Below, piece by piece: positions 23,113 through 35,637 of a stretch of 64,000 nt of DNA. How positions within the stretch are numbered: the first letter of the stretch is position 1; the number at the start of each line of letters is the position of its first letter. This DNA comes from Oopsacas minuta (taxonomy: Eukaryota; Porifera; Hexactinellida; Lyssacinosida; Leucopsacidae), in contig JAKMXF010000199.1 in the NCBI GenBank assembly GCA_024704765.1, positions 434,001 to 498,000 on the forward strand, in the 5' to 3' direction. The position numbers were made by a program, and so were the translations under genes. Below the pieces are notes generated by a model that saw only the letters and a program-made list of their open reading frames with translations, was not told the origin of the DNA and did not search any database.

Positions 23113-24405
23113 GGTCCTGGGCCAAAGAATGAAAAATCCTATTTGTTGGAAAATATTTTCATACTCTTAACAATTATAAAACTCCAATATTTGTGGTTGT
23201 GAGTTTCATAATATTAATAATGCTAATGATGCAGTACAAACAAAATACACATGATGGTAACAGAAAAAAGGAAATATTACGAAAAATTGTAAATTGCCTA
23301 TCAAATTGCTGAAGTGTGTGGGCAACAACGAATAGTCTAGGGAATGAGTCGCGAACAACAAAGTAAAACAAAATAACCCGTGAAAAGTAGAAACGACGAG
23401 GGCTGTCTGTACATAGCTCTTGTTGAATTATTGAAAATGTTGAATTAAATATCATATGTAACAAAACAGACAAGTGAAATATATGATAATTTCAAAATTA
23501 TACCAAGCCAAAAAATAGAGTGATCAGTATTCACGAAATTACCCAAGAAGAAGAAATATTCATGAGCATCGGTAGGACGCAATACATAACCAAGATTAAT
23601 ACTTCTATGAAATCCAAAAAGAAATATATAATAACAATTATGGAGAGATCCAGCTCCAAACCAAGGAATTCTTTAGTGAGACATAAACATGTCGCTAGTA
23701 ATTATATAAACAAAATAAATAGTTTAATATTGGTTTAGCGCAGTTTTGCATGTTACTCACAAAATATTGTACTTCACTGGCAAAAACGGCAACCATTCTT
23801 TGTGTGTATAGGTAGCCGGTGAAACATAAAACTAATGGATGACACTGAAGGACTTCAGCAGAAAGAATAAAATGACATGAAGGAAAACAAAGTGCATGAT
23901 ACACAGGTATTATTATATACAGGGTTAGGCATAAGTTCTGCAACAAAATTTTAATTTCGCTAGAGCATAGCCTAGTAAATATAAGGCCTAACAGTAACTT
24001 CATTTTTTTGTACCAGGGATAAGTTATTAGCTGATTACATTAATGAATGGAATATGCTTACTAAATATGAATATATGCTTTAACTCAGTCACATCTTGAT
24101 TGCCTACGTGGTGATGGTAACTATTCCTGAGCAATTTCTACATTCACAGTAGAGCTCTGAAAATAGAATTTACTCAGAGATGGTTTCTAGTCAACTGTTG
24201 TTAAAGTCGGTTAGTGGGTAGAAAAAAGTGTATTTGGCTAACCAAGGTGTACTTTATGTCAATTTACTTAACTGAAAACTTGATATTATTCCTAATTAAG
24301 TACTAACATCATACTGAATACAAAGGTTGTATTCTTCATATCAACTCAAAAGGAATAGTTATGCTAATTGCTTACTCGTATCTCAAACTTTTAGCATATT
24401 ATAAC
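23113..24405. other. RPA1 intron sequence, nothing recognised
   Basis: AT-rich. A lone mariner-like end (TACAGGGTTAGGCATAAGTT near 23919) has no visible partner and is not called. Confidence 0.4.
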
Positions 24406-24649
24406 CAGGGTTGGATTCGGTTAACCGGCCCTTTATTGGTAGGAGAAAATACCTTGGTTGCGCGAATAGTATCATTTCCATCAAAACGATAGTATTACAA
24501 TTGAATATCGCCATATACAATAACTGGAATATAAATATAAATTCATTAAGAAAATCTCATGAATTTTACACAGTCGCTTAAGCAGTTAAATGCTGAAATA
24601 GAAAGGGTATTATCCACCCTCTCAATTTTGTTAACCAATCGCAGCCCTG
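24406..24649. mobile_element. hAT-type MITE with target duplication
   Basis: 244 bp. Left end CAGGGTTGGATTCGGTTAAC; right end, reversed, CAGGGCTGCGATTGGTTAAC. TTATAAC occurs directly left (24399-24405) and directly right (24650-24656), a 7-bp match consistent with a slightly mutated 8-bp duplication. No coding capacity. Same family style as the MITEs at 3346 and 12868. Confidence 0.8.
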
Positions 24650-24769
24650 TTATAACATAACATTTTTTTGTGTCACTAGTAGCTTCTTTTTATAGTAAAT
24701 CAACAAATAAAGGTGTATAATTTATTAATATCAAAATATGGGTTGATTCACAAATGATTTCAACGTGGG

Positions 24770-24840
24770 TCAACAAGTTAACCGGCGGACATAACGAAAT
24801 TTAACGGTACAATAAAATCGGTTAAGGAATTTCAGCCCTG
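24770..24840. mobile_element. Lone right end of a related MITE
   Basis: Ends, when reversed, with CAGGGCTGAAATTCCTTAAC and contains GTTAACCGGCGG, as in the neighbouring MITE. No matching left end was located, so it is a fragment. Confidence 0.5.
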
Positions 24841-25399
24841 TTCAGACTTAGCTTGAATAATGGTGTGTGGGGTTCACAATGAAAATCGCTTGTAGAAATA
24901 GGGGCAAATTATTTCGGCATTCTAATGTGAAAATCAAAAAAGTAAACCAATAGTTGAAAGTGAAGTTATTAAAGGGTAGAAAGAAGCAAATCAATACAAG
25001 GAGATGGAGTATTCAAAAGAAACGAAGAGCAATACACTTATACGATTAACCGATACTACAGGGAATATGTGTGATTCTCGGGCTTCTCCTGACAGCTTAG
25101 TAAATGAAGTTAACTTAAGTATGAAATAACCAAATTTCATGGAGCTCTTGTTTCGCTATGCGAAAGGGGTGTGCTCGCATCTCGTCCTCCGAGTGTATAA
25201 AATTCAAGATTATATGATCCATGGTCTATCAAAATTATGTTTATTGGCTTTCTATGTTACTACCACTGGAGCTACAATTTGACTTTTAGCATTGATACAG
25301 GAAGTTCGTGAATCAAGCATAAACAAGTATCAAAATGTTCAACATTCTGAAATTTCTGATTGTTTTGCAAAAGAGATATGACGTAATACTCTGATAACA
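24841..25399. other. RPA1 intron sequence, nothing recognised
   Basis: AT-rich intron DNA with no coding or repeat feature that I can support. Confidence 0.4.
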
Positions 25400-26050
25400 A
25401 TTTGCATTTGTTCAAAGTCATGATGTTCAGTAGTGTTTTGCAAATATCCAAAAAGGTGACAAGTTAGGTCAAAATTTCGTCATCGGAGTGATTTCGTGCA
25501 AGACTCGAAATGTCCACCCCGGCTCAAAATACCACTGCAAGCCAAAATTCACCCCTGGAGGTCATCCACATTCTTCAATCACTTCTGAACTTACAAACAC
25601 ATAAATAAACAAGGACATTAGGATCTTTCGATGAAAGATCGTACAATCAGGATTAAATTATTTTGAGGATCAGAAGAGGATCGTTGTTCCAATAGAAAAT
25701 GCAGGATCGTGATCGGGATCGGTTCGAGAATTTTCTGAAAAGATCCACTTCCTTCCAAATATATACAGGGAAAAATAAAGCTATAGTCATAATGAATACA
25801 AAAGGGCAGAACTTATTATTAACTCGAAACTCTCATTTCAATATATCTATACTATGAAAACGCAATGAATCTGTGTGTATGTATATGTATATATATATTT
25901 GTATGTCCAGATATGATTGAAGAAACTGGAGGACAAACAAAGCTAATTTTTGGCATAAAGGGGTATTTTGGCCAGACTCAGAAAAGTTCGAGCCATTATT
26001 CACATATATTCAAGAATTGCTTGTACCCGAGGCACGAAGTGCAATAATAA
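25400..26050. repeat. Repeat A, copy 3, followed by GATC-rich sequence
   Basis: 25435-25616 matches 8031-8190: CGAAATGTCCACCCCGGCTC against CGAACTTGTCCGAGCCAGGC, then the shared TTCTTCAATCA-TTCTG block. 25617-25760 is dense in GATC words (GGATCGTGATCGGGATCGG). 25945-26040 again contains 'TTCGAGCCATTATTCAC', another partial match. Non-coding. Confidence 0.5.
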
Positions 26051-28744
26051 CGCATAGTCGAAACCTGTTATTCTTACTTATCAGTTATTATAACATTCAG
26101 AAGGTATATAATGTGGGATTTGCACATATTCTCATCTTTTATTCTTACTAATTTGTCAGAAAATAACTAATGGGAAATGCCAGTTTCGGAAGTATGTAGA
26201 ATCAAAGTTGGCAAAAAATATTTGGGTATAGAAGTGCGTATCAAGCGGGACGCTGAATCAGGTCGAAAGTATTATAGCTGTTGTCTTTTGTTAGAATGGT
26301 TATAAAAGATCTTGGTGTTAGTTGGAATGATTTGGAACAATTCGTTTTGGTACAATTATCTCAGAAAATTCAGACAGTTGGAATTGTTAGATAAGATTCT
26401 GCTCGATCATTTATATCTCTCTGTATTTCTATACTTATTAGACACGGAAACGAGCACATGGTAGGTTATTCGCTTCCAGTAGGGGACTTTCTCGCACTAT
26501 TCAGGATATTACACGCATGACACAATATCAAATAAAAGTATCCTATAATATTTGTTTAGCGAAGTTCAGCGAAACAAAAAAATAATACAAGCATTCGATT
26601 ATATACTTTGGTTACTATGGTAAGTTAAGTTAAAATGTTTGACTCAACCATTATTCACATGATTCACAAATACAATCTAACTTATCATAAATGCTACAAC
26701 ATTTGTTCTAAACGACTCTAAAAATTAAGGCTGGGATAATCCATATGAGTTGAACCCAGACTTGGTATCAGACTTACATCATCACATTTGTATTTTACCA
26801 GAGTACGGTCGGCAAAATGTGTATGTATGAAGTCATCAAGGTATGAAAAACTCGAAAATTGCAGGGATTGTAGTGAAACGAAGAGGCAAGATATTTCGTT
26901 TTCATTACGAACGTTAAACTACAGCAGTGATCGGTTATAGTGGAGTAATGCTGATAATGTTGATTCATGATGCAATCATCTTTAGTATTTTGACTGGCAA
27001 ATCTCGCTGTGGTTTCCATGACAAAGATATATGCCATGCCCCTGGCATGCTGGCTCTTTTCAAAATGTGAGAGCTTCGTCGTCTCAGTTTTGTAGAAATT
27101 ACTTCTATAATTATATCAAAGAGTAACTCGTATATCAAATGTATTCTAAAAACCATATTTGGAAAATCGAAGAAATCAGATTGGGAAATTCGGCCAAATT
27201 CAATTAATGAGAAAGGATATAAAAGTTTTTTGATTTTGGACGGAAATATCAATTAGGTACCAAAAAATAAACGCTAGTATTTCTCCCAGTTTTTGAAAAT
27301 TCATAAATCAATGAGCCAGTTTGAGTGACACATATCAACAATAAAATAAACTAAAGATTTGAAATTGCATAAATTCGAAAATATTGATACAATAGCCAGA
27401 ATAAATTTGGGTTATTGAAATAATTTTCAATGAAAAAATCAATATTATAACTATATGGTCATTTTCAAGATTGCTTTGTGATCATGAGGGATATACATTT
27501 TGGTAGGCAGTGTAGTTAAAAAGAAAGCAATATAGAATATACAGTATAATAAACTAAGATTCCCATAAGCATATAAAATTTCTATATGATATTTCTTACC
27601 GATGTGACGCAATAATGAATACACCCCTAAAGTCATTTCAATATTAATCAAAAGTTTTCAGAGATATCGAATAAATAATCATATTTGCCAATATCTACTG
27701 GCCGAATTAGACATGACATACATCAAAAAGTACTATACCTGGGAAATTATTTGATATTTCCCTCAATCTTCTGGCAAAAAGTAAATATTCTAGTTTTAGT
27801 ATTTGCAGAAAAATGCAAAATCCAGGGATTAGAAGAAAAATTCAAAGAAATAGTTAGAAAGGATCGGTAACTCTGATTGATAATAAGGGTATGAGAAGGT
27901 GAGTGTTCAAATAGATTTTCGCTAAAATCTGGGACAATGTAAAGCATTTCTGAAAGAATCATGGATATTCATGGATAACAATGATTAAAAACTGGAAAAA
28001 CAACCGAACATGGTAAAAGTGAAAAATGTGGTATAAATAGAACATGATGTTACACTGGAACCCAGCTAATCCGAGCCGTTGCAAATACGAACAGGGTAGC
28101 ATATTAACAGAACCCTTATCCTCCCATAATACAAAGTGACGTTCACAAATCTAGGAAATTGACCTTTCAACAAGCTGAAAAGTGAATAAAAAAATCTTGC
28201 TAACAATGTAGGCCGCCGACAAATAAGAAAAGTATATGAATAAATATAAATCCATAAGTACATGTGGGGTACTTCAATCTAACAAGTGCTACCATGTATA
28301 TTTTAATTAATTCTGTGTAAGGATTTGAGACCCTCTTCTATACGAAAATACATAATGTTAAACTACCAAAAAACAGTCATTCTACAGTTGAAATAGGTAT
28401 TTTTCTGACTGTTTGATTCAAGCAAAATGTAGGGATTCACTTGCTAAATGCTACCTTTGTATTTATTCGATGAAATAAGATAACGAGTGATTTTCTCGAT
28501 TCTCAGGCAGAAAAAGAGCATCAAATTATTTGACAGCTTTACTCTTGACCCAAAATATTTGTCACACTACAGTAAGATTGCACAAACTACAGCATTCGAA
28601 TAACTACATGTAACACTAGTCTCACCACCCTAGTAGAAACACATAATCCTGAAACGAATAACATGGAAAAAATCTAGCAAAAAATATAAAGTTAAACAAT
28701 AGAGGAAAAAAAGAGGTAGCAAGGATAACGTTGCCAAAAGATAT
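26051..28744. other. RPA1 intron sequence, nothing recognised
   Basis: AT-rich. Several open frames of 60-95 codons are present, but none shows a recognisable domain, splice context or codon pattern. Confidence 0.4.
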
Positions 28745-29356
28745 CCGCAAGACGTATATTGCCTAGAATGAAATAAAATCCGATCCCTCGCCCGGTTCTA
28801 CTTTTCCAAATGGAACGACGATCCTCTCGATCCTTGAAAGGATGCAGGGAGGATCATATGATGTTTGAAAGAAACATCTTAATGTTGGGGTGAAATAATT
28901 TTAAAAAATAACACATTGTGAAATTTTTCAGATTGAAACGACCTCATAATAAACAAAAATCCTCCATCTTTGATACCACGTAGAAAGATAATTATAATTC
29001 AATGATCAATGTTCAAAATGTTGAATTTATCATTATCTAAACACATTACATAAAAGTTGATGACCTACATTGTCAGCCAGATTATTCCATTAAATTTTCA
29101 GTGTGTTATATGGTAAATTAGCGAAAGGTAACTATATATTCTGACTGGATAGGGGCTATGATATAAAAATTCAGCAGACATATAAGTAATTAAGAGGATA
29201 ATTATATTCAATTATATTTCGAGAAACACACCAATAAGAGGATCATAAATTGGATCCTTTAAGAGTATAAGATGCTAACCTGGAACGCCTATCATTATTT
29301 TAGACAGGATCAGGATCGGGATCTAGATCCTGTTTTGAGGATCTAATGGCCTACAT
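28745..29356. repeat. GATC-rich sequence and repeat A fragment
   Basis: 28760-28870 and 29250-29345 are dense in GATC words. Between them 28900-29060 matches 9151-9290 (CTTTGATACCACGTAGAAAG, TTCAAAATGTTGAA). The outer ends at 25617 (ATTAGGATCTTT) and, reversed, 29350 (ATTAGATCCTC) look like a weak inverted repeat around 25.6-29.35 kb. Confidence 0.45.
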
Positions 29357-29573
29357 ATCAATAATACAATTTTTCGTGTAAAATTCACTTGTTTCTTATT
29401 ATCGGCGATGATAGAATTGTACATCAAAAGATCTCCCACTGCTTGTATCGTTGGTCCAGTAATAACATACTCAGTGAGCAGGACTTATCTTTGGCAGGCT
29501 ATGTATAGATGTATTTGGATTTAAAAAATGATGCTTATCTATAAGGATAATTAAAAAAATAAATTCATCTTAC

Positions 29574-29954
29574 CTTACGTAGTTCCAAACTAGTTGGATT
29601 TCCAATTATTTGGGAAATTGTACAACCAAACTGAGAAACAGTTAAATTCTTGATCAGTAATATTTTTCGCCCTTGAATATTTGTTGGGATCATTTCTTCG
29701 ATTTTAATAATACAATAACGATCAATATGACCACTTGAAACTTTTTCACTCAATGAAGATACAAGAAGACATGGCTGAAAATGTATTGAGTCACTTACTT
29801 GTAAGCGATATTTTTCGACTACATTGTTGGAAGTATTAGAATTTGGAATCTTCTTTATATTAATTACTTGCATAAATGTTTCAGAAGTGGGATGACCATC
29901 AAGATAAGATTCAATAGCACCAGCTGTCAATTTGATATTATTTGCTAAATCCAT
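29574..29954 (-). CDS. RPA1: Replication protein A large subunit, first coding exon (DBD-F)
   Basis: Read on the minus strand from ATG 29954 (MDLANNIKLTAGAIESYL) to the donor AAG/GTAAGATG at 29574: 127 codons, phase 0. It matches the N-terminal OB fold of RPA70, with LTAGAIESYL (human: LSEGAIAAIM), FMQVINIKKI, EKYRLQVSDS and ISQIIGNPTSLE (human: VGVKIGNPVPY). This domain binds partner proteins in DNA damage signalling. The codon just upstream is GTG, so ATG 29954 is the natural start. CTTCCAG directly before it could be an acceptor, so a non-coding exon may lie further right. No lesions. Confidence 0.93.
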
Positions 29955-31059
29955 CACTGGAAGTGAACAGACAAAGATAACAAAGAATAAATTCTAGTTC
30001 ATGAGATTTTAGTTTGCAACACTTTCTTGATATATGTAGTATACTAACCGGGAAAAATATTTCAACATCACCCTCATGCCCTGACTATCCAGCAAACATT
30101 TGCATTTCCATACGATAATATACCGGAGGGAATTATTAGAACACATTAGTAAACATAGATCTGATTAAACCTACAATAGTTTACCCAATCAGATATGTTT
30201 CTAATCAGATATTTTCTAGCCACATTTCCCAGCAAATAGACAATGTACATAGTAATACACAAGTTCACAATATTCGAATGAACCGGGACAATATAAAATT
30301 GATTAAAAGAAATTTGGTTGAGACATTTACATTTATTATTCTGGCTGCAAATGGCAGAAGAGGCAAAGCACTGAAATATTGAAACCACAATGCGATAAAA
30401 TATGAAAAGAATTTCAGATTCTCGAAACAATCTTGCGATTATTTGTTTTCTTGGAAATACAGCGGATTGGAAAATTCGTGCTCACATACGAAGTGGCCCA
30501 AAAATGTAAGTGCCATTTATACCAACAGTGGCACAAAAATTAACATATAGCTCAAAAAGATTCGCTCTTAACAAATCTAAATATTCATAAGGGCGTAAAT
30601 CAGGCCGGTAGAATCAAAAATGATATCAGAAATTTTCCATCTCATTTGAGTTTTGCGTGATTAGAAATAGCATAATAAAAATTCATAATTATCGCTTAAT
30701 TATACAGTCCGATCATATCTAGAATCACTTATTGGTTGTCAGTTTGTAATCAAGGAGCGTAACCCCAATATTCTCATTTAACTATAGTCTTGCCATTCGC
30801 GATTTTGCCAATATTGACAATTCTGAGGAACGTAACCCCCGCGAACGGCGTGGGCTGTCTGTATTTAAGTGTTATTATCCCGAAATTTATAACAAAAAGC
30901 TAAAGTTCACTCGATCCACAAAAAGTTAATATCTATACTTTCAAACTTAAGAAAATATTGAGAGAAATGAGCATTACTCAATATATTAATCTCTAACAAC
31001 ACATAAATACATTTCTGATTCCTTATCTGGCTTCAGAATACTACATGTATGTCTAACAG
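29955..31059. other. Upstream of RPA1: 5' region, nothing recognised
   Basis: Should contain the RPA1 5' leader and promoter, but I see no TATA box or CpG-rich region I would call. The open frame at 30146-30430 has no motif. Confidence 0.35.
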
Positions 31060-31440
31060 CTTTGACTAAACTCCAAATGAATGGACAATGAAAGTGGAAA
31101 ATAGTTACCTGAATGCTCTATTGCTCTTGGACTTAGGAAAGCCTTTTATCTAGTCAATCATACTGTGTGTATTGACAGTACCACATTCATTCACAATTCT
31201 CTTTGCTGAGGATACTAGTCATACTACCCTGAAGATCTAACTCATCACTTAACTTCTGATCTCTATAGAATATCGGAATGGTGCTATCACAAGAAAATGG
31301 TATTGAATCTTGAAAAAGTTTTGCTGTATAGTCATTGCAAACTATCAATGATCCGTAATTTTCCTAAGAATATCTTTGAAGCTGCCTGAAATGAAATCAA
31401 TAAAATAGGTTTAGAATCGTAAGAATAAGGGAACTATAAA
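31060..31440 (+). pseudogene. Non-LTR reverse transcriptase fragment, internally deleted
   Basis: The plus strand encodes, in shifting frames, LNALLLLDLGK then VNHTV (family: DLSKAFDTVNH). Almost at once LFAEDTSHTTL follows (family: LFADDTS), then LYRISEWCYHKKMVLNLEK (family: ISEWxxxNKLxLNxxK). The normal distance between VNH and FADD is much larger, so most of the palm region is deleted. An old fragment of a CR1/Jockey-type element, unlinked to the copy at 16370. Confidence 0.6.
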
Positions 31441-31984
31441 TAATAATCTTGCATGCAAGGCCCAAAACGTAAATTAGGGGGAACTATTGCTATTAATCTT
31501 GTACTTGTATATTGTATCAACGAATACCTCCCACTTCATGCCAGAAAACCATTTGGTACAACTATAGTTTTGGTTTGGTAGTCTATTTTTAGAATCAAGC
31601 ATAGGGCTTGATTGGTAGCTATAGTACCCAGAGAATAGAACTTTGGAACAAAAATCAGACAGAATTTGACTAAGTTAAATTGATTGTCCTATAAAAGCCA
31701 AAGTCTATGGATAAATGCTACAATATTGAAAGAAGCAAAATCATGGATAATCACTGTTGTATTTACATTAGTTTTCATGTGCTTACTATATACACATATT
31801 CAGCTCTTCTATGAGTAATTAATAAATAATCAATTGGTACTACGAAAGCATTTAATTCATTTTCTGGAAGATTTGATGCATATCTTTCCTGCCATCACCT
31901 AGTAATTACTTGCGACTTGGCCAACGTTCTTTTGAAAAATTGATTAAAAGGGGGCTGATAAAGTGTACAAATTTGTATTAATTA
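31441..31984. other. AT-rich sequence, nothing recognised
   Basis: Spacer between the reverse transcriptase scrap and the minisatellite block. Confidence 0.4.
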
Positions 31985-33760
31985 TCCTGGTAGGCACGCA
32001 CAAATTCACAGTGAATCTGACTTATCGTAATTTTCTTCATTCAATTTCAACTGTCTGCACCTATTCACATTGGATCTGACTTGCAACACGTTCCTTGATT
32101 CTATTTCATGGATCTGACTTGTATCAAGTTTCTTCATTCAATTTCACATCTCACACTGCTTTAATTTGAACCCAAAAATGCTTGTTCCTCCCCAACACAG
32201 AGGTCACATTCGACCCCATAAATACTTGCACGTGCACTACACAAAGGACATTTTTCCGCTATTTATTCTTGTTTATCTTGCACATTTTGGTTATATTAGA
32301 ACATAGACATGCGTCTATATATACAACACAGAGGTCATATTCCTCAATTATTATTTATGCATTCGACACAAATATGTCACAATTACCACATAAATGCTTG
32401 TACACTATACTGCGGTCTTTTATGACCCAATATATACAATTACATAAACTACACAGAGTGCATTTTGAATATATATGCAAACCCGCACATGTATTACACA
32501 ATTCTCATTTTTGGCCATATAACTACATGTACATGCACTTTACAATCGTAATTTTTGACCGCACAAAAACTTGTACATACACAGCACTGTGAGTCATTTT
32601 TGTCCTTAAAATACCTGTAAATGCAGTACACACAGTTTATCTTTGACTCGAAAACAACTTGACATCCTACACAATTTAATCATTTTAACAAAATATATAC
32701 TTGTACAAACAATATACTGCGCTCAATTTACCCTATTAATACTTGTACATACAGTGCTCTGCGGCTAAATTTGACCGCAGAAATACTCAAGAATGCCCTA
32801 CACCGAGGTGATTTTTTACACTTTATATACTTGTACAAAGACTACAAAGCGGGCAATTTTGACAGTACAACAACTTGTACATGCAGCACATTACGTTCAT
32901 TTTTGACATAATAAATTATTATACATACTGTACTTTGCTGGAAATTTAACCCTATAAATACGTGTATATGCAGTGCACTGGGCCAATATTATCGCTGAAA
33001 TACTCATTCATAACTACCCCGCTGGCAGTTTCGACCTCATAAATACTTATGCAAACACAACAATCCGCCCAATTTTTACCCTATATATACTTGTATGTAC
33101 AGTAAACAAAGGTCATAATTGGCCACATTCTATAATGAACCTACACAACAATGCGTTCATTTTTGAAACTAATATCTTGGTAAAGTTTAATACAGAGGAT
33201 ATTTTTGTAACTATACAGTCTTGTACAACAGTAAACTTCGGTCAATGTTGACACTATAAATTCTTGTACATAAATTAGACTACTGGCAATTTTGGCCTTT
33301 ATATACTTCGAAATACGCTACACAAGGATAATCTTTGACCCTAGAACATCTTGTTCATACATCACAATGCAGTGATTTTTGACCAAATAAATACTGATGA
33401 ATGCACTACGCAGAAAACTTATTTGACCCTATAAATACTTGTGCACACAGCACCAAGTGGGCAATTTTGACCCTTAAATGAAATAACTTGCTACTAGTCA
33501 GTTTCACAGTTAACATATCCTGACATTTAAAATGTCCTAAATATACTTGGTAAAAGTCAGATACACATTGAATTTGTGCAGACAGTTGAAATTGAATGAT
33601 ACCACTTGGTATATGTCAGAATCACAGTGAATATGTACTAACATGTGAAATTGAACGAAAAAACTTCATCCTTGTCAGAATGAAATAGAATATGTGGTGA
33701 CATGTGAAATGGAAGAAAACAATTGTTACCAGTATTCTTCATTCATTTTCACATATTAGC
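31985..33760. repeat. 44-46-bp minisatellite flanked by inverted arms of a second, ~55-bp repeat
   Basis: 32170-33475 is a diverged tandem array with unit core TTTGACCCTATAAATACTTG followed by TACATGCAGTGCAC. This is the reverse complement of the array at 55449-63480. The flanks 31985-32165 and 33480-33760 each hold a few copies of another repeat in opposite orientation: CATTCAATTTCAACTGTCTG on the left, and CAGACAGTTGAAATTGAATG on the right, exactly reversed. The whole looks like one symmetrical unit, possibly a foldback-type non-autonomous element with a tandem core. Open frames within it (for example 32182-32592) are made by the repeat. Confidence 0.85.
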
Positions 33761-33910
33761 ACATATTTGGTTGATTATGACATGTAACAAGTGTACATGG
33801 AGACACTAATGTATTTCCCATTGAAATGTATTATGATCAAATCATGAACAAAGATATTGACTTGAAATTATGCTATAACCTAGCTAAGTAAATATTGATT
33901 CATAATATAT

Positions 33911-34290
33911 TCAATTGTTCGATATAGCCCCCTTTCTTTCAATGACAGCTCTTATCCGCTTAGATACGGATTTGACGGCGGCACGCAACATTTCCTGCGG
34001 GATCTTTGCCCATTCTCGGAATAAAGATGTTCTTAGAGACTTGATACTCTTCAGGGAAGTAGACACGCATGTCTCCAACATCGACCACAAAGAGAAGTCC
34101 ACCGGGTTTTGATATCGTACTATTAATAGTACGATATATCAATTCTCTGCCCGATTTGGGTAATTTCAGAATGTTCAATATTTCGCCCTGGCTTTCCCTT
34201 GTAAAATAACTTAACAATAGCAGCCCTATCTTCTCGATTTTGCCTAGAATCTTTAGCTTGTTCAGAATGTATAGATTACCTTTGAATACT
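33911..34290 (-). pseudogene. Deleted maT/Tc1-like transposase remnant
   Basis: Minus strand. The left part encodes a C-terminus: NPVDFSLWSMLET, then SLRTSLFREWAKIPQEMLRA, then SVSKRIRAVIERKGA. The family pattern NP-(L/V)-D-(Y/F)-SLWS is that of maT-type (DD37D) transposases, so the Asp of NPVD would be the third catalytic residue. The right part (34217-34145) encodes GEILNILKLPKSGRELIYRT, like the N-terminal helix-turn-helix. The catalytic core between them is gone, and a perfect palindrome sits at the join. Confidence 0.65.
34112..34137. repeat. Perfect 26-bp palindrome
   Basis: The half-site ATATCGTACTATT is followed immediately by its reverse complement with no spacer. It lies exactly where the N- and C-terminal parts of the maT remnant meet. 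Confidence 0.97.
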
Positions 34291-35637
34291 TTTAAGAATG
34301 TATATTGTTATTTATCTTACACTATTACTGTTTAATCAGGTTTTTTAATACAGCACTATACTTCATCAAACATATGGGACAGAACTTATTTGCCGCCCTG
34401 TATTCAGTCCGTTTTTACTGTCTAAAATTTATTCACGATGATTCTAAAAATTACAAAGTATTCTATTCTCTATCAACTCTCTGAACATATTCACTCCGAT
34501 TCACAATGTTACAAGTTATATCATTCTACTTCAACTGTCTTAAGGTTTAAGTATCCCGTAGACAACCTAACAAACAAGTTTTAGCCAGAGAATTTTAAAA
34601 AATTTTGTATGTTATTGAAACAATAAGACAAAATCAAAAATGTAATATACATAAACTCTCCAATAAAATCTTTTCAATTATAATTTACAATTAATAGAGA
34701 CAATATTTAGAAAAGTTGAAAATTTGCCATGGCAGAGAGCCGTTAAATTCACACACACAAATATGAATAGAAATGTGAATGCAATGGAATAGCGAATTTC
34801 AATCATTTGTATATATTATGTATCGAACGCGTAATTACTTATTAGTTTAAACTGAAATAATGATTCTTTGGAAAATAAATGTATCCATATGAATTATGTC
34901 AATTTTATGTCGCATCAACCTTTTCAAACTCAATTAGATTCAACTGAATTTGTTGAGTTTGTGTAAATCGGCCCTATGTAACTAGAGCTATGCCGAATTG
35001 TGCATTAACATATTTATTCCAAAATAGAAGCCCAAATATGTAGTTATATACATGAATGCAATAACTTTCATGCTTTCATGTAAGTTTCACAATATCGCCA
35101 GTTAAAGTATGTTACTAACACTGTCTTAGGTAATACACTATAGTGAAAATATTCACACTTTATAAGGAACATATCCATATGTCTTCTGTTCAGTACTACA
35201 AACATCGAAATTAGAATTATTGAGACAAAAAACATGAAACCAACTTAAACAAACTTCATAATTTATCCAATCAAAACAATTTATAATAGATAAATTCCTA
35301 CCACTGCTTAACGCACAACTATCATCATCAACACCACACAACCTACCAAGCTCAACAGTACTAGAACTAATTTCGTTGACAAAGGAATATGCACCACTTG
35401 TATACCCTTCACCAACCCATTTTCACTTACGCCATGATTGTTTTATCGAAATCTACGTTTGAGATAAATCTTCCCTATTTGATATCGACAATGATAAAGT
35501 CTATCCTTATCCACATCACTATAATACCTAATGAATGTTGTACAAGGTACTAATCCCAATTTTCAACGAAATCTAAATGCCTGAAAAGTCATCATTGTAT
35601 CTTATTACTGTGAGACTTGCACCAAATTGCATCAGGT
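34291..35637. other. AT-rich sequence, nothing recognised
   Basis: No supportable feature on either strand. Confidence 0.4.

Noticed and set aside
23919-23970. TACAGGGTTAGGCATAAG, resembling a mariner end
   Set aside because: No matching second end or transposase remnant nearby; a single end is not enough.
32182-32592. 136-codon open frame
   Set aside because: It lies wholly in the tandem repeat and is built of repeated words; no independent evidence of coding.
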